Part shown: positions 46,417 through 61,676 of the stretch, in pieces
Numbering within the stretch: the stretch's first letter is position 1
Layout of the letters: every line of letters begins with the position of its first letter
Assembly (NCBI RefSeq): GCF_000445995.2
Contig: NC_022080.4
Span: forward strand, 3,374,001-3,438,000
Length of the DNA: 64,000 nucleotides
Source: Geobacillus genomosp. 3
Lineage (GTDB): Bacteria > Bacillota > Bacilli > Bacillales > Anoxybacillaceae
Direction: 5' to 3'
Program-made: the position numbers and the translations under genes
Notes under the pieces: generated by a model
What the model was told of the DNA's origin: nothing
Databases searched by the model: none
Seen by the model: the letters and a program-made list of their open reading frames with translations, nothing else

Positions 46417-48238
46417 CGTACCAGTCATCCTTTTGTTCTCGTTCTAGCGGCAACGTAAAGTAAATCGTCGTCCCCTTATGTTCTTTGCTTTCCGCCCAAA
46501 TCGTCCCGCCGTGGGCAAGCACGACTTCTTTGGCAATGGCCAGGCCAAGGCCGGTGCCACCCAACTTGCGCGACCGCGCCTTATCAACCCGATAAAAGCG
46601 CTCGAAAACTTTCGCCAAATCTGCCTTCGGAATACCGACTCCTTCGTCGCTGACGCTGACGATGATTTCATCGGCCAACTCACGAACGCGGAACGTGATC
46701 GTTCCGCCTTGGGGAGAGTATTTCAACGCGTTAGAAATAATGTTGTCCAGCACTTGTGTAATTTTATCTTCATCCACTTCAACGAAAATCGCCTCGCGCG
46801 GAATTTTGCGGATGAACTTGATATTGTCGCTTTTCGTCAGCTCAAACCGGTCAATGACTTTATGAAAATAAGCCGAAAAATTGACCCATGTTTTCTTCAG
46901 TTTATAGTCTTTGCTGTCGAGCTTCGACAGATGGAGCAAATCGTTGACAAGCCGGATCATCCGCTCGGTTTCGTTTTGCACCACTTGAATGAACCTTGGT
47001 GCAATCTCCTTGTCTTGCCAAGCGCCATCAGCTAACGCTTCCAAGTAGCTTTTCATCGTCGTCAACGGCGTGCGCAGCTCATGCGACACATTGGCGACGA
47101 ACTGCCGGCGCTCGCGATCGATTTTTTCCTGTTCGGTAATGTCGTGCAAGACGACGATCAACCCGTTGACAAACCCGCCTTCCTTTTGAATGACGGACAA
47201 CGACGCACGCAAAATATACAGTTCGTCATCCGTGCTGAAATCCAAAATGAGCGAATCGCGCTCCTCGAGCAGCGTGTCAAACGTATATTGGTCGGCGATG
47301 CCAAGCACATCGACGATCGAACTCGACAGCACTGTTTCACGTGAAACATTCAAAATATTGATCGCGGCATCGTTAATGAGAATGACGCGGCCGCGGCGGT
47401 CAGTCGCGATGACACCGTCGGTCATATGTGTCAGCACCGACTCAAGTTTGCGCCGCTCCCCTTCTGTCGTGGCCTGCGCTTCCTGCAGCTTTTTGGTCAA
47501 ATTGTTGAACGTCATCGCCAGCTGGCCGATTTCATCGTAGCCATACACTTTCACCTTGCGGGAAAAATCCCCCCTCGTCATCACTAGCGCTTGCCGACGC
47601 ATATCGGAAATGGGCCGGGTGATCGTACGCGACAAAAAGATGCCCAGCACAGCAGTAATGGCGAGAGCGATCCCTGTCCCGGTCGCCAAAATCATGTTGA
47701 TTTGCCGCATTTGTGAGAAGACGTTTTCCATGGAGGCAATGACGTAAATAACCCCCTTGACTTCCCCGCCCGTTTTGATCGGAGTCGAGGAGATGTACAT
47801 GCGATAGCCTGTTTTCCGATCAAGCAACATCCGGTCGACAAGTTCACCGGTGACGAGCGAACGTTTCACATAAATCTCTGTCGTCCGCTTCCCGACGATA
47901 TTTTGCATGTACGGATTCGATGTCGCCAACACTTTCCCTTTCTCATCGATGACGCGCACTTCGGAAATGTCTTGGGAAACGAAATCATGAAGAAGCGAAC
48001 GGATGTCTTCTTCTAATGTCAGGCTTTTCTCATCCCGTTCCCGGTTCATCGCCTGCTCAACGTTATAAGCAAGCAGCGTCACCCGTTCGTTCAACGAATT
48101 TTTGAAGTTTTGCACAAGCTCCGTTTCCAGTTTGCGAACGAAATACACGCCGATAATTTGCATGGCGATGAGAATGAGCAACACATAAATAATGACAAAC
48201 TTAAAATGGATCGAACGAAATGGCCCTACCTTTTTCAT
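46409..48238 (-). CDS. walK: WalK sensor histidine kinase
   Basis: Essential cell-wall sensor kinase, 609 residues. Order: membrane helix 1 (about 11-33), outer sensor domain, helix 2 (about 184-205), HAMP (about 205-257), PAS (about 262-370), HisKA with the phospho-His in FVANVSHELRTPLTTM, and HATPase with DNIISNALKYSPQGG and GGTGLGLAIAKEV. It phosphorylates WalR to control peptidoglycan hydrolase genes. The gene also contains a perfect parS site (47333-47348), as in B. subtilis. Confidence 0.97.
   Translation of the reverse strand: MKKVGPFRSIHFKFVIIYVLLILIAMQIIGVYFVRKLETELVQNFKNSLNERVTLLAYNVEQAMNRERDEKSLTLEEDIRSLLHDFVSQDISEVRVIDEKGKVLATSNPYMQNIVGKRTTEIYVKRSLVTGELVDRMLLDRKTGYRMYISSTPIKTGGEVKGVIYVIASMENVFSQMRQINMILATGTGIALAITAVLGIFLSRTITRPISDMRRQALVMTRGDFSRKVKVYGYDEIGQLAMTFNNLTKKLQEAQATTEGERRKLESVLTHMTDGVIATDRRGRVILINDAAINILNVSRETVLSSSIVDVLGIADQYTFDTLLEERDSLILDFSTDDELYILRASLSVIQKEGGFVNGLIVVLHDITEQEKIDRERRQFVANVSHELRTPLTTMKSYLEALADGAWQDKEIAPRFIQVVQNETERMIRLVNDLLHLSKLDSKDYKLKKTWVNFSAYFHKVIDRFELTKSDNIKFIRKIPREAIFVEVDEDKITQVLDNIISNALKYSPQGGTITFRVRELADEIIVSVSDEGVGIPKADLAKVFERFYRVDKARSRKLGGTGLGLAIAKEVVLAHGGTIWAESKEHKGTTIYFTLPLEREQKDDWYDV
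47333..47348. other. parS: parS site within walK
   Basis: Perfect 16-bp palindrome TGTTTCACGTGAAACA, the consensus parS bound by ParB/Spo0J. A parS at this place in walK is also known in B. subtilis. Confidence 0.96.
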
Positions 48239-48244
48239 GCCGGC

Positions 48245-48958
48245 TCATGACTCCTGTTCCGGATTGCGCAAATAATAGCCGACCCCCCGCCTTGTGACGA
48301 TCCATGACGGATGGGAAGGGTTGTCCTCGATTTTTTCGCGCAGCCGCCTTACCGTCACATCGACCGTGCGCACATCGCCGTAATAGTCGTAGCCCCAGAC
48401 CGTTTGCAGCAAGTGTTCACGCGTCATCACTTGGCCGATATGTTTCGCCAAATAGTGGAGCAGTTCAAATTCGCGGTGGGTCAACTCAATCGTCTCCCCC
48501 CGTTTTTGTACAACATACGCGTCCGGGCGGATGACAAGCGGACCGATAACAATTTCGTTTGTTTCGTTTTCCCCTTCTTCCGGGGAGGTCGTTTGCACAT
48601 GACGGCGCAAGTTTGCTTTGACCCGCGCCAGCAGTTCGCGCGTGCTGAACGGTTTGGTGACATAATCGTCTGCCCCGAGCTCGAGGCCGAGCACCTTATC
48701 AATCTCGGAATCTTTCGCTGTCAACATAATGATCGGCATATCATATTTTTTCCGCACTTCGCGGCACACTTCCATGCCGTCTCTTAACGGAAGCATGATA
48801 TCGAGCAAAATTAAATCCGGCATTGTTTCTTCGACTTTTTGCAACGCTTCTTCACCATCGTAGGCGCAAATGACTTCATATCCTTCTTTTTGCAAGTTAA
48901 ATTGCAAAATATCCGCAATCGGTTTTTCATCATCAACAACTAAAATGCGTTTTTCCAT
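48245..48958 (-). CDS. walR: WalR response regulator
   Basis: OmpR-type DNA-binding response regulator, 237 residues: receiver with acceptor Asp53 in [11 protein letters not shown] near residue 10, Lys in [17 protein letters not shown], and a C-terminal winged helix ([27 protein letters not shown]...[13 protein letters not shown]). It regulates cell-wall turnover genes. Start at ATG 48958 ([11 protein letters not shown]) with GGAAGGATG upstream; first gene of the walRKHIJ-htrC operon. Confidence 0.97.
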   Translation of the reverse strand: MEKRILVVDDEKPIADILQFNLQKEGYEVICAYDGEEALQKVEETMPDLILLDIMLPLRDGMEVCREVRKKYDMPIIMLTAKDSEIDKVLGLELGADDYVTKPFSTRELLARVKANLRRHVQTTSPEEGENETNEIVIGPLVIRPDAYVVQKRGETIELTHREFELLHYLAKHIGQVMTREHLLQTVWGYDYYGDVRTVDVTVRRLREKIEDNPSHPSWIVTRRGVGYYLRNPEQES

Positions 48959-49087
48959 CTCGCTCACATCCTTCCTTTTGCGATGGAATGCTATCATTAC
49001 TAATTTACCATGTTACGAAAACGAAATCACCCTTTGCCGATTACCATTTTGAGGGGCGGTTCGGTCGATCCCCGCTCCAAAACGATG

Positions 49088-49123
49088 AAACAGGCATAGA
49101 CGCAGACGCATCTATGCCTGTTT
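49088..49123 (-). terminator. Terminator downstream of purA
   Basis: AAACAGGCATAGA / TCTATGCCTGTTT inverted repeat with a 10-base loop between purA and walR. Confidence 0.8.
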
Positions 49124-49141
49124 CCTGTCGCCGCCAACCGC

Positions 49142-51939
<2,798 letters not shown>

Positions 51940-52033
51940 CGTTTCACCACCTTTTCCCCTGTTAGCCGATAAGCAAGGAAGCCCCGCCGCAGCGGGCGGG
52001 GGCATCTTCGCATCCTAGGATGAACCGTGACCG

Positions 52034-54456
<2,423 letters not shown>

Positions 54457-54502
54457 TCAAGTCAGCTCCTACACTGAAGAAATGGCTCACCTTATCCAAT
54501 TA

Positions 54503-55429
54503 TTATATGCGGCGGCGCAAATCAAATCCTACATCAATTATACCGAATATCGCCACAAGATAAAGTAGAAAAGGCAGGAATAAGCAAATAACCGTCCCCG
54601 CCACTACAACGCCTTTCCCGATGCCTTTTTTGTAAGCAGCATAGTACAAAAACGAAAACCCTTGCACAATCATGGCGAGCTGCAACACATATGAGATGTT
54701 CAATACAGCGATGTATGGAAATGTCCCCTCTTCAATCGGAAATAAAGAAAAGACGAGCACCAGAATGTAAATCCATAACACGCTTTTCGGCAAAGAGAGC
54801 TCACGAAACGGCGGCCACGTGCCGACCGGGAGCTTCAGCCTCTTCAGAATAGGCAACGAAACGACAATCGTCACATAAGCAAGGGCAAATGAAGCGATGA
54901 CAAACAATGTCGGAATCATGTAGCCGATCAATTCAATTCCTTGTTCCAACTGTTTTTGCATCTCCGCTGGCGGCTCTTGGCCCATTCCTTCCATCACGCG
55001 CATTGCCGTATCAAACGATTCACGCACTAGCGCCAGCGTATCTTGGATCATATCAACTTGCAAAAACTGAATTGAAATGACATAGTCAAGAACAATGTTG
55101 ACTAAAAACACAAGCGCGCCGACGAGCAAAACAAGGTAACGGTTTTTCTTTTTCGCCAGCATCGCGCCGACCGCTATGCCAACGGTTCCGAACATAAGTG
55201 CCATCGGCAGCGACAAAAGTGAGCCGATGAGACCGGAAACAACAAGGGACGCGATGAGCAGCAAACAAGCGGAAGCGAGTCCGTGACGCATCGTAAACAC
55301 CATAAACGGAAGCGCCAAAAATAAGACAGCGATAACCCCGATGAACGGTACGTATAATGCGAGCAGAAACAAAACGGCAAACAGTGCAAGTTCAATCGCT
55401 GCTTCGGTGAGAGCGTGCGTTTTCCGCAA
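54503..55429 (-). CDS. yybS: YybS-like DUF2232 membrane protein
   Basis: 308 residues with about eight hydrophobic segments (e.g. AIELALFAVLFLLALYVPFIGVIAVLFLALPFMVF). Conserved partner of gdpP in Bacilli, of unknown biochemical role; relatives resemble S-component or sporulation membrane proteins. It lies 46 bp before gdpP. Confidence 0.9.
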   Translation of the reverse strand: MRKTHALTEAAIELALFAVLFLLALYVPFIGVIAVLFLALPFMVFTMRHGLASACLLLIASLVVSGLIGSLLSLPMALMFGTVGIAVGAMLAKKKNRYLVLLVGALVFLVNIVLDYVISIQFLQVDMIQDTLALVRESFDTAMRVMEGMGQEPPAEMQKQLEQGIELIGYMIPTLFVIASFALAYVTIVVSLPILKRLKLPVGTWPPFRELSLPKSVLWIYILVLVFSLFPIEEGTFPYIAVLNISYVLQLAMIVQGFSFLYYAAYKKGIGKGVVVAGTVICLFLPFLLYLVAIFGIIDVGFDLRRRI

Positions 55430-55463
55430 TGAACGTTCCCCTTTCCAACTATTTTAGCCGGCT

Positions 55464-55504
55464 TACATAGAAAAAAGCAGTAAGGTCCCCCTTACTGCTT
55501 TTTT
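55464..55504 (-). terminator. Terminator of the rpsF-ssb-rpsR operon
   Basis: AAGCAGTAAGG / CCTTACTGCTT stem with a short loop and T-runs on both sides, directly downstream of rpsR. Confidence 0.9.
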
Positions 55505-55510
55505 TTTGAC

Positions 55511-55747
55511 TCACTCGTCCGCAACGTACGGCAAGAGCGCCATTTGGCGCGCGCGTTTGATCGCGACCGTCAGTTTGCGCTGATATTTCGCGCTCGTTCC
55601 CGTTACGCGGCGCGGTAAAATTTTGCCGCGTTCGGAGATGAATTTTTTCAGCAAATCAACATCTTTGTAGTCGATGTGTGTAATGTTATTTGCTGTGAAA
55701 TAACATACTTTGCGGCGTTTGCCACGACCGCCTCTCCGTCCTGCCAT
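55511..55747 (-). CDS. rpsR: 30S ribosomal protein S18
   Basis: 78 residues, binds next to S6 on the 30S platform. Typical sequence: [70 protein letters not shown]. Last gene of rpsF-ssb-rpsR. The omega-RNA-like element ends only 43 bp upstream of its start, just before the ribosome site GGAAGGAGG. Confidence 0.98.
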   Translation of the reverse strand: MAGRRGGRGKRRKVCYFTANNITHIDYKDVDLLKKFISERGKILPRRVTGTSAKYQRKLTVAIKRARQMALLPYVADE

Positions 55748-55790
55748 GTCTATTTCCTCCTTCCTGCTTTCTAGTTGTTCAGGTAATTCG

Positions 55791-56028
55791 GTGACATACT
55801 CCCCCCACCTACGCTTCGCTTAGCGGTGGGGGCTTCTCGGGTAATCCCTTCTCATGATGGGAAGTTGACCGAGCGATCCCCGTGTGCCCCACGGTTCTGG
55901 TAGACGTTAGACTACGCCTAACTGTCTCATTCCCTCTTTTTTGATAAAGCCAACCGACATTCATCTCCCACGTACTCATTGGGCTGCGCCCTGCACATTC
56001 CTTGAGGATGGGAGACTTCTTTTGGAAA
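55791..56028 (-). ncRNA. IS200/IS605-type remnant with omega-RNA-like scaffold in the ssb-rpsR gap (element B, no tnpB)
   Basis: On the minus strand it opens TTTCCAAAAGAAGTCTCCCA, has the same outer stem (CTCCCA / TGGGAG) and inner GGGC-GCA-GCCC hairpin as element A, and ends GAGAAGCCCCCACC...GGTGGGGGGAGTATGTCAC with a strong GC hairpin. One frame keeps SPMSTWEMNVGWLYQKRGNE, matching the tnpB-like fossil of element A. No transposase or tnpB is present. It fills the gap between the ssb stop (5 bp away) and rpsR. It is oriented with the operon and so is transcribed as part of it. The flank just past TCAC would act as guide if the scaffold is used. Confidence 0.7.
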
Positions 56029-56032
56029 CCCG

Positions 56033-56527
56033 TTAAAACGGCAAATCATCATCGGAAATATCGATCGTCTGGCCGTCATTGGCGAAAGGATCTTCATCGA
56101 TGCGGCCAAATCCTTTTTCGTTCGGATGACGGTGGTTCTGATCTTGTCCGAATGGGAACGGATCCCCATAGTAGCCGCCTGCTGCTGCCCCCCGCTGCTC
56201 GTTGCTTCCTTTTGGCTCAAGAAATTGGACGTTATCAGCCACCACTTCCGTTACATACACGCGCCGTCCTTCTTGATTTTCATAACTGCGGGTTTGCAGC
56301 CGGCCGTCCACTCCGGCCAAGCTTCCTTTTTTCAAGAAGTTGGCGACGTTTTCCGCTTGGCGGCGCCAGACGACACATTGAATAAAGTCAGCTTCCCGCT
56401 CGCCCTGCTGGTTCGTGAACGGGCGGTTGACCGCGAGCGTAAATGTGGCAACAGCCACTCCGCTTGGAGTGTAGCGCAACTCCGGATCTTTCGTTAACCT
56501 GCCGACTAAAATGACACGGTTAATCAT
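56033..56527 (-). CDS. ssbA: Single-stranded DNA-binding protein
   Basis: 164 residues. OB fold (1-105: [37 protein letters not shown]), a flexible Gly/Asp/Pro-rich linker and the C-terminal interaction tip [10 protein letters not shown]. It coats single-stranded DNA in replication and repair. Start at ATG 56527 after AGAGGTGG; the GTG at 56536 lies in the ribosome site. Confidence 0.98.
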   Translation of the reverse strand: MINRVILVGRLTKDPELRYTPSGVAVATFTLAVNRPFTNQQGEREADFIQCVVWRRQAENVANFLKKGSLAGVDGRLQTRSYENQEGRRVYVTEVVADNVQFLEPKGSNEQRGAAAGGYYGDPFPFGQDQNHRHPNEKGFGRIDEDPFANDGQTIDISDDDLPF

Positions 56528-56556
56528 CAGAACCACCTCTTAACATATACGAAAAA

Positions 56557-56844
56557 TTATTCTTCTTCTTTCACGACGATATGACGGATAATGTCTTCGC
56601 TGATGCGCGCTAAACGGTCGAATTCTTGCACCGCTTGCGGTTCTGCCATAACATTGAGGATCATGTAATAGCCGTCGCGGTATTTTTCAATTTCATAGGC
56701 TAAGCGGCGTTTGCCCCAATCCGTCACATTCGTAATCTCCGCACCGTTCTCCTTCAAGATGTTGTTGAACCGTTCGATGACAGCTTGTCTCGCTTCATCG
56801 TCCATATTCGGGCGGATGATGTACATAATTTCGTATTTTCTCAC
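56557..56844 (-). CDS. rpsF: 30S ribosomal protein S6
   Basis: 95 residues from GTG 56844 ([17 protein letters not shown]...), chosen because AAAGGAGGTG lies upstream and the length is standard; the open frame extends to 56898 through the leader. S6 pairs with S18 on the 30S subunit. First gene of rpsF-ssb-rpsR. Confidence 0.97.
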   Translation of the reverse strand: MRKYEIMYIIRPNMDDEARQAVIERFNNILKENGAEITNVTDWGKRRLAYEIEKYRDGYYMILNVMAEPQAVQEFDRLARISEDIIRHIVVKEEE

Positions 56845-56940
56845 GCTCGTCACCTCCTTTTGGTCTAAACGGCCCTTCCACTGAAGGGCAAGGAGCAATA
56901 ACCATTACTCACATTCGTTGATTATACCACGACTGGCAGC
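56845..56940 (-). promoter_or_regulatory. rpsF leader, possible S6:S18-binding RNA
   Basis: On the minus strand the leader has a hairpin GCCCTTC-AGT-GGAAGGGC followed by CG and then the ribosome site. Many bacteria have an S6:S18-binding autoregulatory leader of this general form before rpsF, with a conserved CCG element. I could not verify the consensus fully. Confidence 0.4.
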
Positions 56941-57069
56941 GATAAGCAAGGGAGTTCCCCACATTCCGCCCACAAAAACATCTTCCAGCCTTGTTGCTAA
57001 AAACGGGGGACGGACGGGGAAATTGCCTCCCCGGCCAACGCCATAGTTTCCCTTTGAGCTTGCTTTATG

Positions 57070-58170
57070 TCACACGTTGAACCGGAAGTGTATAATATCG
57101 CCGTCTTGCACTTCGTAGTCTTTTCCTTCGAGGCGAACTTTACCAGCTTCACGCGCTGCGGCCATCGATCCGGCGGCGACTAAGTCGGCGTATGAAACAG
57201 TTTCCGCACGAATGAACCCGCGCTCAAAGTCGGAATGAATAATGCCGGCGCATTGGGGCGCTTTCATTCCTTTGCGGAACGTCCATGCCCGCACTTCCTG
57301 CTCACCGGCGGTGAAAAACGTGGCCAACCCGAGCAAGCTGTAAGCGGCGCGGATGAGCTGATCAAGGCCGGACTGTTCGATGCCGAGCTCTTGCAAAAAC
57401 TGCTGCTTTTCCTCATCGCCGAACTCGGCGATTTCTTCCTCAATTTTGGCGCAGACGACGATTACTTCCGCATTGTCACTTTTGGCAAACCCGCGCACTT
57501 CCGCGACAAACGGATTATCGTCCGGGTTGGCGATATCGTCTTCGCCGACATTGGCGACGTACAACATCGGCTTTGTCGTCAGCAAGTGCAGCTGCTTGAC
57601 GACCTTCATCTCCTCATCGGCGAACTCGATTGTGCGCGCCGGCTTGCCGGCTTCGAGCGTCTCTTTTAACCGCAGCAAAATTTCGTGTTCAAACGCCGCC
57701 TCTTTATCCTTTTGCTTGGCGATTTTGCCTACCCGCTCGATTCGTTTGTCAACCGTCTCTAAATCGGCGAAAATGAGCTCCAAATTGATCGTTTCAATAT
57801 CGGCGAGTGGATCGACTTTGCCGGCGACGTGGGTGATGTTTTCATCGTTAAAACAACGAACCACTTGACAAATGGCATCAACTTGACGGATGTGCGATAA
57901 AAACTTGTTGCCAAGCCCTTCTCCTTTGCTTGCCCCTTTGACGATGCCGGCGATATCGGTAAACTCAAAAACCGTCGGCACGGTTCGCTTCGGTCGAAAC
58001 ATTTCCGTCAACACCGTCAATCGCTCATCCGGCACTTCCACGACACCAACGTTCGGTTCAATCGTACAAAACGGATAGTTGGCAGATTCAGCCCCTGCCT
58101 TTGTAATGGCGTTAAACAACGTCGATTTGCCGACGTTTGGCAACCCGACGATTCCTGCTGTCAATCCCAT
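57070..58170 (-). CDS. ychF: Ribosome-binding ATPase YchF
   Basis: Obg-family P-loop protein, 366 residues, that hydrolyses ATP and binds ribosomes. G1 GIVGLPNVGKSTLFNAIT, switch region ANYPFCTIEPNVGVVEVPD, DIAGIVKGASKGEGLGNKFL, then a coiled-coil insert and the C-terminal TGS domain (AWTFRKGMKAPQCAGIIHSDFERGFIRAE). Start at ATG 58170 (MGLTAGIVG) after GAGGAGTGG. Order ychF-rpsF as in B. subtilis (YyaF). Confidence 0.97.
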   Translation of the reverse strand: MGLTAGIVGLPNVGKSTLFNAITKAGAESANYPFCTIEPNVGVVEVPDERLTVLTEMFRPKRTVPTVFEFTDIAGIVKGASKGEGLGNKFLSHIRQVDAICQVVRCFNDENITHVAGKVDPLADIETINLELIFADLETVDKRIERVGKIAKQKDKEAAFEHEILLRLKETLEAGKPARTIEFADEEMKVVKQLHLLTTKPMLYVANVGEDDIANPDDNPFVAEVRGFAKSDNAEVIVVCAKIEEEIAEFGDEEKQQFLQELGIEQSGLDQLIRAAYSLLGLATFFTAGEQEVRAWTFRKGMKAPQCAGIIHSDFERGFIRAETVSYADLVAAGSMAAAREAGKVRLEGKDYEVQDGDIIHFRFNV

Positions 58171-58294
58171 TCGTTCCACTCCTCTTTCCCGTTCACATCT
58201 TCCCTCATTATATGGGCTGGCGCGAAAAATGACAAGCGTACAGCTAGCGGGGAGTTTTTCCGGCGGCCCACCTCAAAAAAGCGGTTTAAACCGT

Positions 58295-60314
58295 TTAGTT
58301 TGCCTTTGACATCGTTTTTTCGATATTGACCAAACAGTCATAAATCGTGCTGCCACAGCCGTTGTCCGACTCCAAATCAGACGTGAGCACATTAACCGGC
58401 CCGCCAAACGCTCCCCATTGTCCTTCGTCAATATTGATCGTCCCCGGATGAGCCCCATCAAGCACTTTGACCGTGCCCTCGACCGATCCGCGGCCGTTGT
58501 AGACGCGCGCTTGATCGCCGTCAATGAGCCCTTTTTCGGTGGCGACATCGGCCGCGACTTCAATGCGCACTGCCTGCAGCGCCGGAATGAGCGGATAGTG
58601 CTGTGAATGGTTCGACCGGAGTGGGTGAATCGTCAACAACCGGTACGGATATTTCGCGGCCAATAATGGATTGGCCTCTTCTGATTCGGCCGGGTACATC
58701 ATTTGCAGCCGTCCGTCCTTTCCTTTTTGCCGGGCGGTTGCGGACGTAAATTCATACTTGCCGCTTGGCGTGTGAAAGCGACGGTCATGCCACGGCACCG
58801 GGTCAACAGGCAAAAGAACGCGGTGCTCGGTCTTCAGCCGCTCAAGTGTAATGCCATACCGCTCTAGAGGCCGGAGCGCCATCGCCAAAAACTGATCACG
58901 CGTATAGGCAAACGCATCGCCAAAGCCGAGGCGTTTCGCCAGCTCCGTCCAAATCCAAAGGTCGGGCTTCGCCTCGCCCGGCGGATCGATAAGCTTCGGT
59001 CCGTAGTTCAAATACGCATGGTACATCGACGAACAATAGGCGTCTTCCTCTTCAAACGAGGCGGCAACCGGAAGGACGTAATCAGCGGCGGCGGCCGTGT
59101 CCGTCATGAACTGCTCAAACACGACGACTGTCTCAACGGAAGCGAATGCCTTTTTCATTCGGTTCGTATTGGGCACTTGGGCAAGCGGATTGCCGCACGT
59201 GACGATGATCATCTCAATAGGCGGATCGTCCGCCCGCAAGATCTCTTCCGCCTGCTTCATCATCGTCCACGTGCGTGACACTGTTTTTCGATCCGGAAGT
59301 GTTAAGGCTGCCTTGTCAAAACACTCGCTCACTTGCAAGTTGCCAAAGTTCGCCCCTCCACCCGGAATGCCGACGTTGCCGCTCACCGCAACAAGGGCGT
59401 CGATCCAGCGGATCGTATTGCCGCCGTTCGCATAACGCTGCATGCCAAGCCCAAGATATGTCGCCGTCGGCCGGTCGCCGTAAAGCTGGGCGAGCTCTGT
59501 TATCATATGGCGGCTGATACCGGTGTACCGCTCGATTTCCTTGAGCGAAATCGTCTGCAATAGTTGTTCGACGTCATGAAACCCGACCGTATGCCGTTCA
59601 ATAAACACACGATCCTCTAGTCCGAGCCGAAGCAGCTCTTTCATAATGCCCATCGCCAAAAAGGCGTCCATTCCGGGCTTCACACATACGTACCGGTCAG
59701 CGATGCGCGCCGTCGGGCCGAACAGCGGATCGATGACAGTAATCGTCGCGCCGCGCTTTTTCGCCGCAAGCAATCGTTCCAATAAATGCATGTTCGTTCG
59801 GGCGACATTTCGCCCCCAAATGACGATATGACGGCTGTTGTCGATATCTTCCGGCGCATGGCTGTACGCGTTGCCAAAATCCCACGTCTGCGCCTCAATG
59901 CCAGCACCCCAGCAAAGGCTGCCGACAAGCTCCGTCACCCCGCCGTAACAATTGAAAAAAACGCTGATCCAGCTGTTTCAGTAGTCCGTTATTGGCGTAA
60001 TCATGACTATGGAGCACAGCTGTCGGACCGAGCCGTTTTTTTAATTCCTGCATTTTTTTAGCGATGTCATCAAGCGCCTCTTGCCACGAAACACGGACAA
60101 ATTTCCCATTCACTTTTTTCAATGGATAAAGGAGCCGCTCCTTGGCGTTTGCCCGCTCTTTCAGCATCCGCCCGCGTCCGCAAATCGTCCCCTTTGTAAT
60201 GGGATGCTGTTCATCGCCATCAATGCGCACCACTTTTTCACCGTTTACGGTTACCTTAAGCCCACAAACGTCCCAACAGTTGAGCGGACACGACGTCACA
60301 TACGTTGTTTCCAT
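58295..60314 (-). pseudogene. yyaE: Molybdopterin oxidoreductase (YyaE-like), frameshifted
   Basis: Mo-bisPGD family oxidoreductase in two frames. The first part (60314 down to about 59960) carries the [4Fe-4S] ligands, CPLNCWDVC and ICGRGR. The second continues with FFNCYGG... GSLCWGAGIEAQTWDFGNAYSHAP, the VSGNVGIPGGGANFG cofactor segment and a C-terminal dinucleotide-binding domain. Frames switch at a run of seven T on the coding strand (plus 59955-59961); with six T one frame of about 672 residues results, close to B. subtilis YyaE length. Either a real recent frameshift, a sequencing error or slippage. Substrate unknown. Confidence 0.88.
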
Positions 60315-60338
60315 CGTTTCCCTCCTCCCCCCTCATTA

Positions 60339-60373
60339 ACAAAAGAGCATGGGACAGCCGCCCATGCTTTTTT
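60339..60373. terminator. Bidirectional terminator between yyzM and yyaE
   Basis: AAAGAGCATGGG / CCCATGCTTTTTT inverted repeat with a 7-base loop, T-runs on both strands. Confidence 0.85.
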
Positions 60374-60386
60374 GGCTCACTTTCCT

Positions 60387-60584
60387 TTATTCCTCATGCT
60401 TGACTACCACTTTTTTCATTTTGCGGACAAACTCCTTGCGCGGCAAAAGAACGCTATGGGCGCATCCTTCGCATTTAATGCGGATATCAGCGCCGAGGCG
60501 AATCACTTTCCAACGGTTCGCCCCGCACGGATGCGGTTTTTTCATTTCGACGATATCATACAGGCCAAATTCTTTCTCTTCCAT
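60387..60584 (-). CDS. yyzM: DUF951 protein (YyzM-like)
   Basis: 65 residues: FGLYDIVEMKKPHPCGANRWKVIRLGADIRIKCEGCAHSVLLPRKEFVRK. Cysteines in HPCG and CEGC suggest a small zinc-binding domain. Conserved next to mscS and ychF in Bacilli; function unknown. Confidence 0.92.
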   Translation of the reverse strand: MEEKEFGLYDIVEMKKPHPCGANRWKVIRLGADIRIKCEGCAHSVLLPRKEFVRKMKKVVVKHEE

Positions 60585-60604
60585 CCGCTACCCCCCCATG
60601 ATTG

Positions 60605-61516
60605 TCACGATTGTTGCCTTTGCCATTTGGCATCGAGCGGTTCCTCTCCGCCGCGCCGATGCAATACCATCCTTGGGTACGCAATTTCGATTCCGCGTTC
60701 GTCTAACAACATTTTCACTTCTTTACGGATGGCTCTTGCCACACCGACATGACTCATCGGCTTCGTTTCACATGTAATGCGAAGAACAACTTCTGAGTTC
60801 ACTAAGTTTTGTACGCCAAGCAGCTGAGGCGGTGCGACCATGTCCTCATATTTTTCCGGCAGCTTCGGCAGCAGTTCGCGAATCGCCTTTTCCGCCTCTT
60901 CAATATCTTCTTCATAGGAGATGCTGATATCCACTACCGCCAAACTGTTGTGGAGCGAGTAATTCGTCACTTGCGTAATGCTGCCGTTGGGCAAAATGTG
61001 CACTTCTCCCGTCCAACTTTTAATTTTCGTCACCCGCAGCCCGATCTCTTCCACATACCCTTCAAAATTGCCGATGCGCACGTAATCACCGACCGCAAAC
61101 TGGTCTTCAAAAATGATGAAAAACCCGGTGATGATGTCTTTCACTAAGCTTTGCGCCCCGAAACCGACGGCCAAGCCGACGACCCCGGCTCCGGCCAACA
61201 GCGCTTTGACGGGAACACCAAACGTATCTAAAATCATCAACAACGCAATAAAATATAGTACATACGTAATCACATTGTCTAACAGCCGCGCTAACGTCAT
61301 CTCCCGGCGTTCCGAAATGCGGAGCGGCGCTTTCTGGCGCACTTTGAACACGTTATGGACGGCCATTTTCAACACTTTCACCGCTATGGCGCATATGAGT
61401 AGGATAAGAACAATCTTAAGCACCCCTGTTCCAATCCGAAGCCACAGCTCCTCATTCATCAAAAACTCAAACAGCCGGCTAACCGTTTTTTCCATCGTAT
61501 TCAATGTTGGCGACAC
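60605..61516 (-). CDS. MscS-family small-conductance mechanosensitive channel
   Basis: 303 residues (if started at GTG 61516; TTG 61504 and ATG 61495 are also possible). Three membrane helices in the first 130 residues; the pore helix VPVKALLAGAGVVGLAVGFGAQSLVKDIITGFFIIFEDQFAVGDYVRIG is the MscS signature, followed by beta and alpha/beta cytoplasmic domains. It opens on membrane tension to release solutes at osmotic down-shock. Divergent from yyaC. Confidence 0.93.
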   Translation of the reverse strand: MSPTLNTMEKTVSRLFEFLMNEELWLRIGTGVLKIVLILLICAIAVKVLKMAVHNVFKVRQKAPLRISERREMTLARLLDNVITYVLYFIALLMILDTFGVPVKALLAGAGVVGLAVGFGAQSLVKDIITGFFIIFEDQFAVGDYVRIGNFEGYVEEIGLRVTKIKSWTGEVHILPNGSITQVTNYSLHNSLAVVDISISYEEDIEEAEKAIRELLPKLPEKYEDMVAPPQLLGVQNLVNSEVVLRITCETKPMSHVGVARAIRKEVKMLLDERGIEIAYPRMVLHRRGGEEPLDAKWQRQQS

Positions 61517-61676
61517 CTCAACCTTTTCTATTTTGCGCTTTTTATTTTAACAAGACAGACCATTGATTGGTAGTCATGCAGCGAAAGAAAAAGAAAAACA
61601 GACGCCAAGATGTATATCATTCTTCCATTTTCCGTATACTGTTAATACTTTTGAATCGAAAGTAGGAGTGAAGCGA

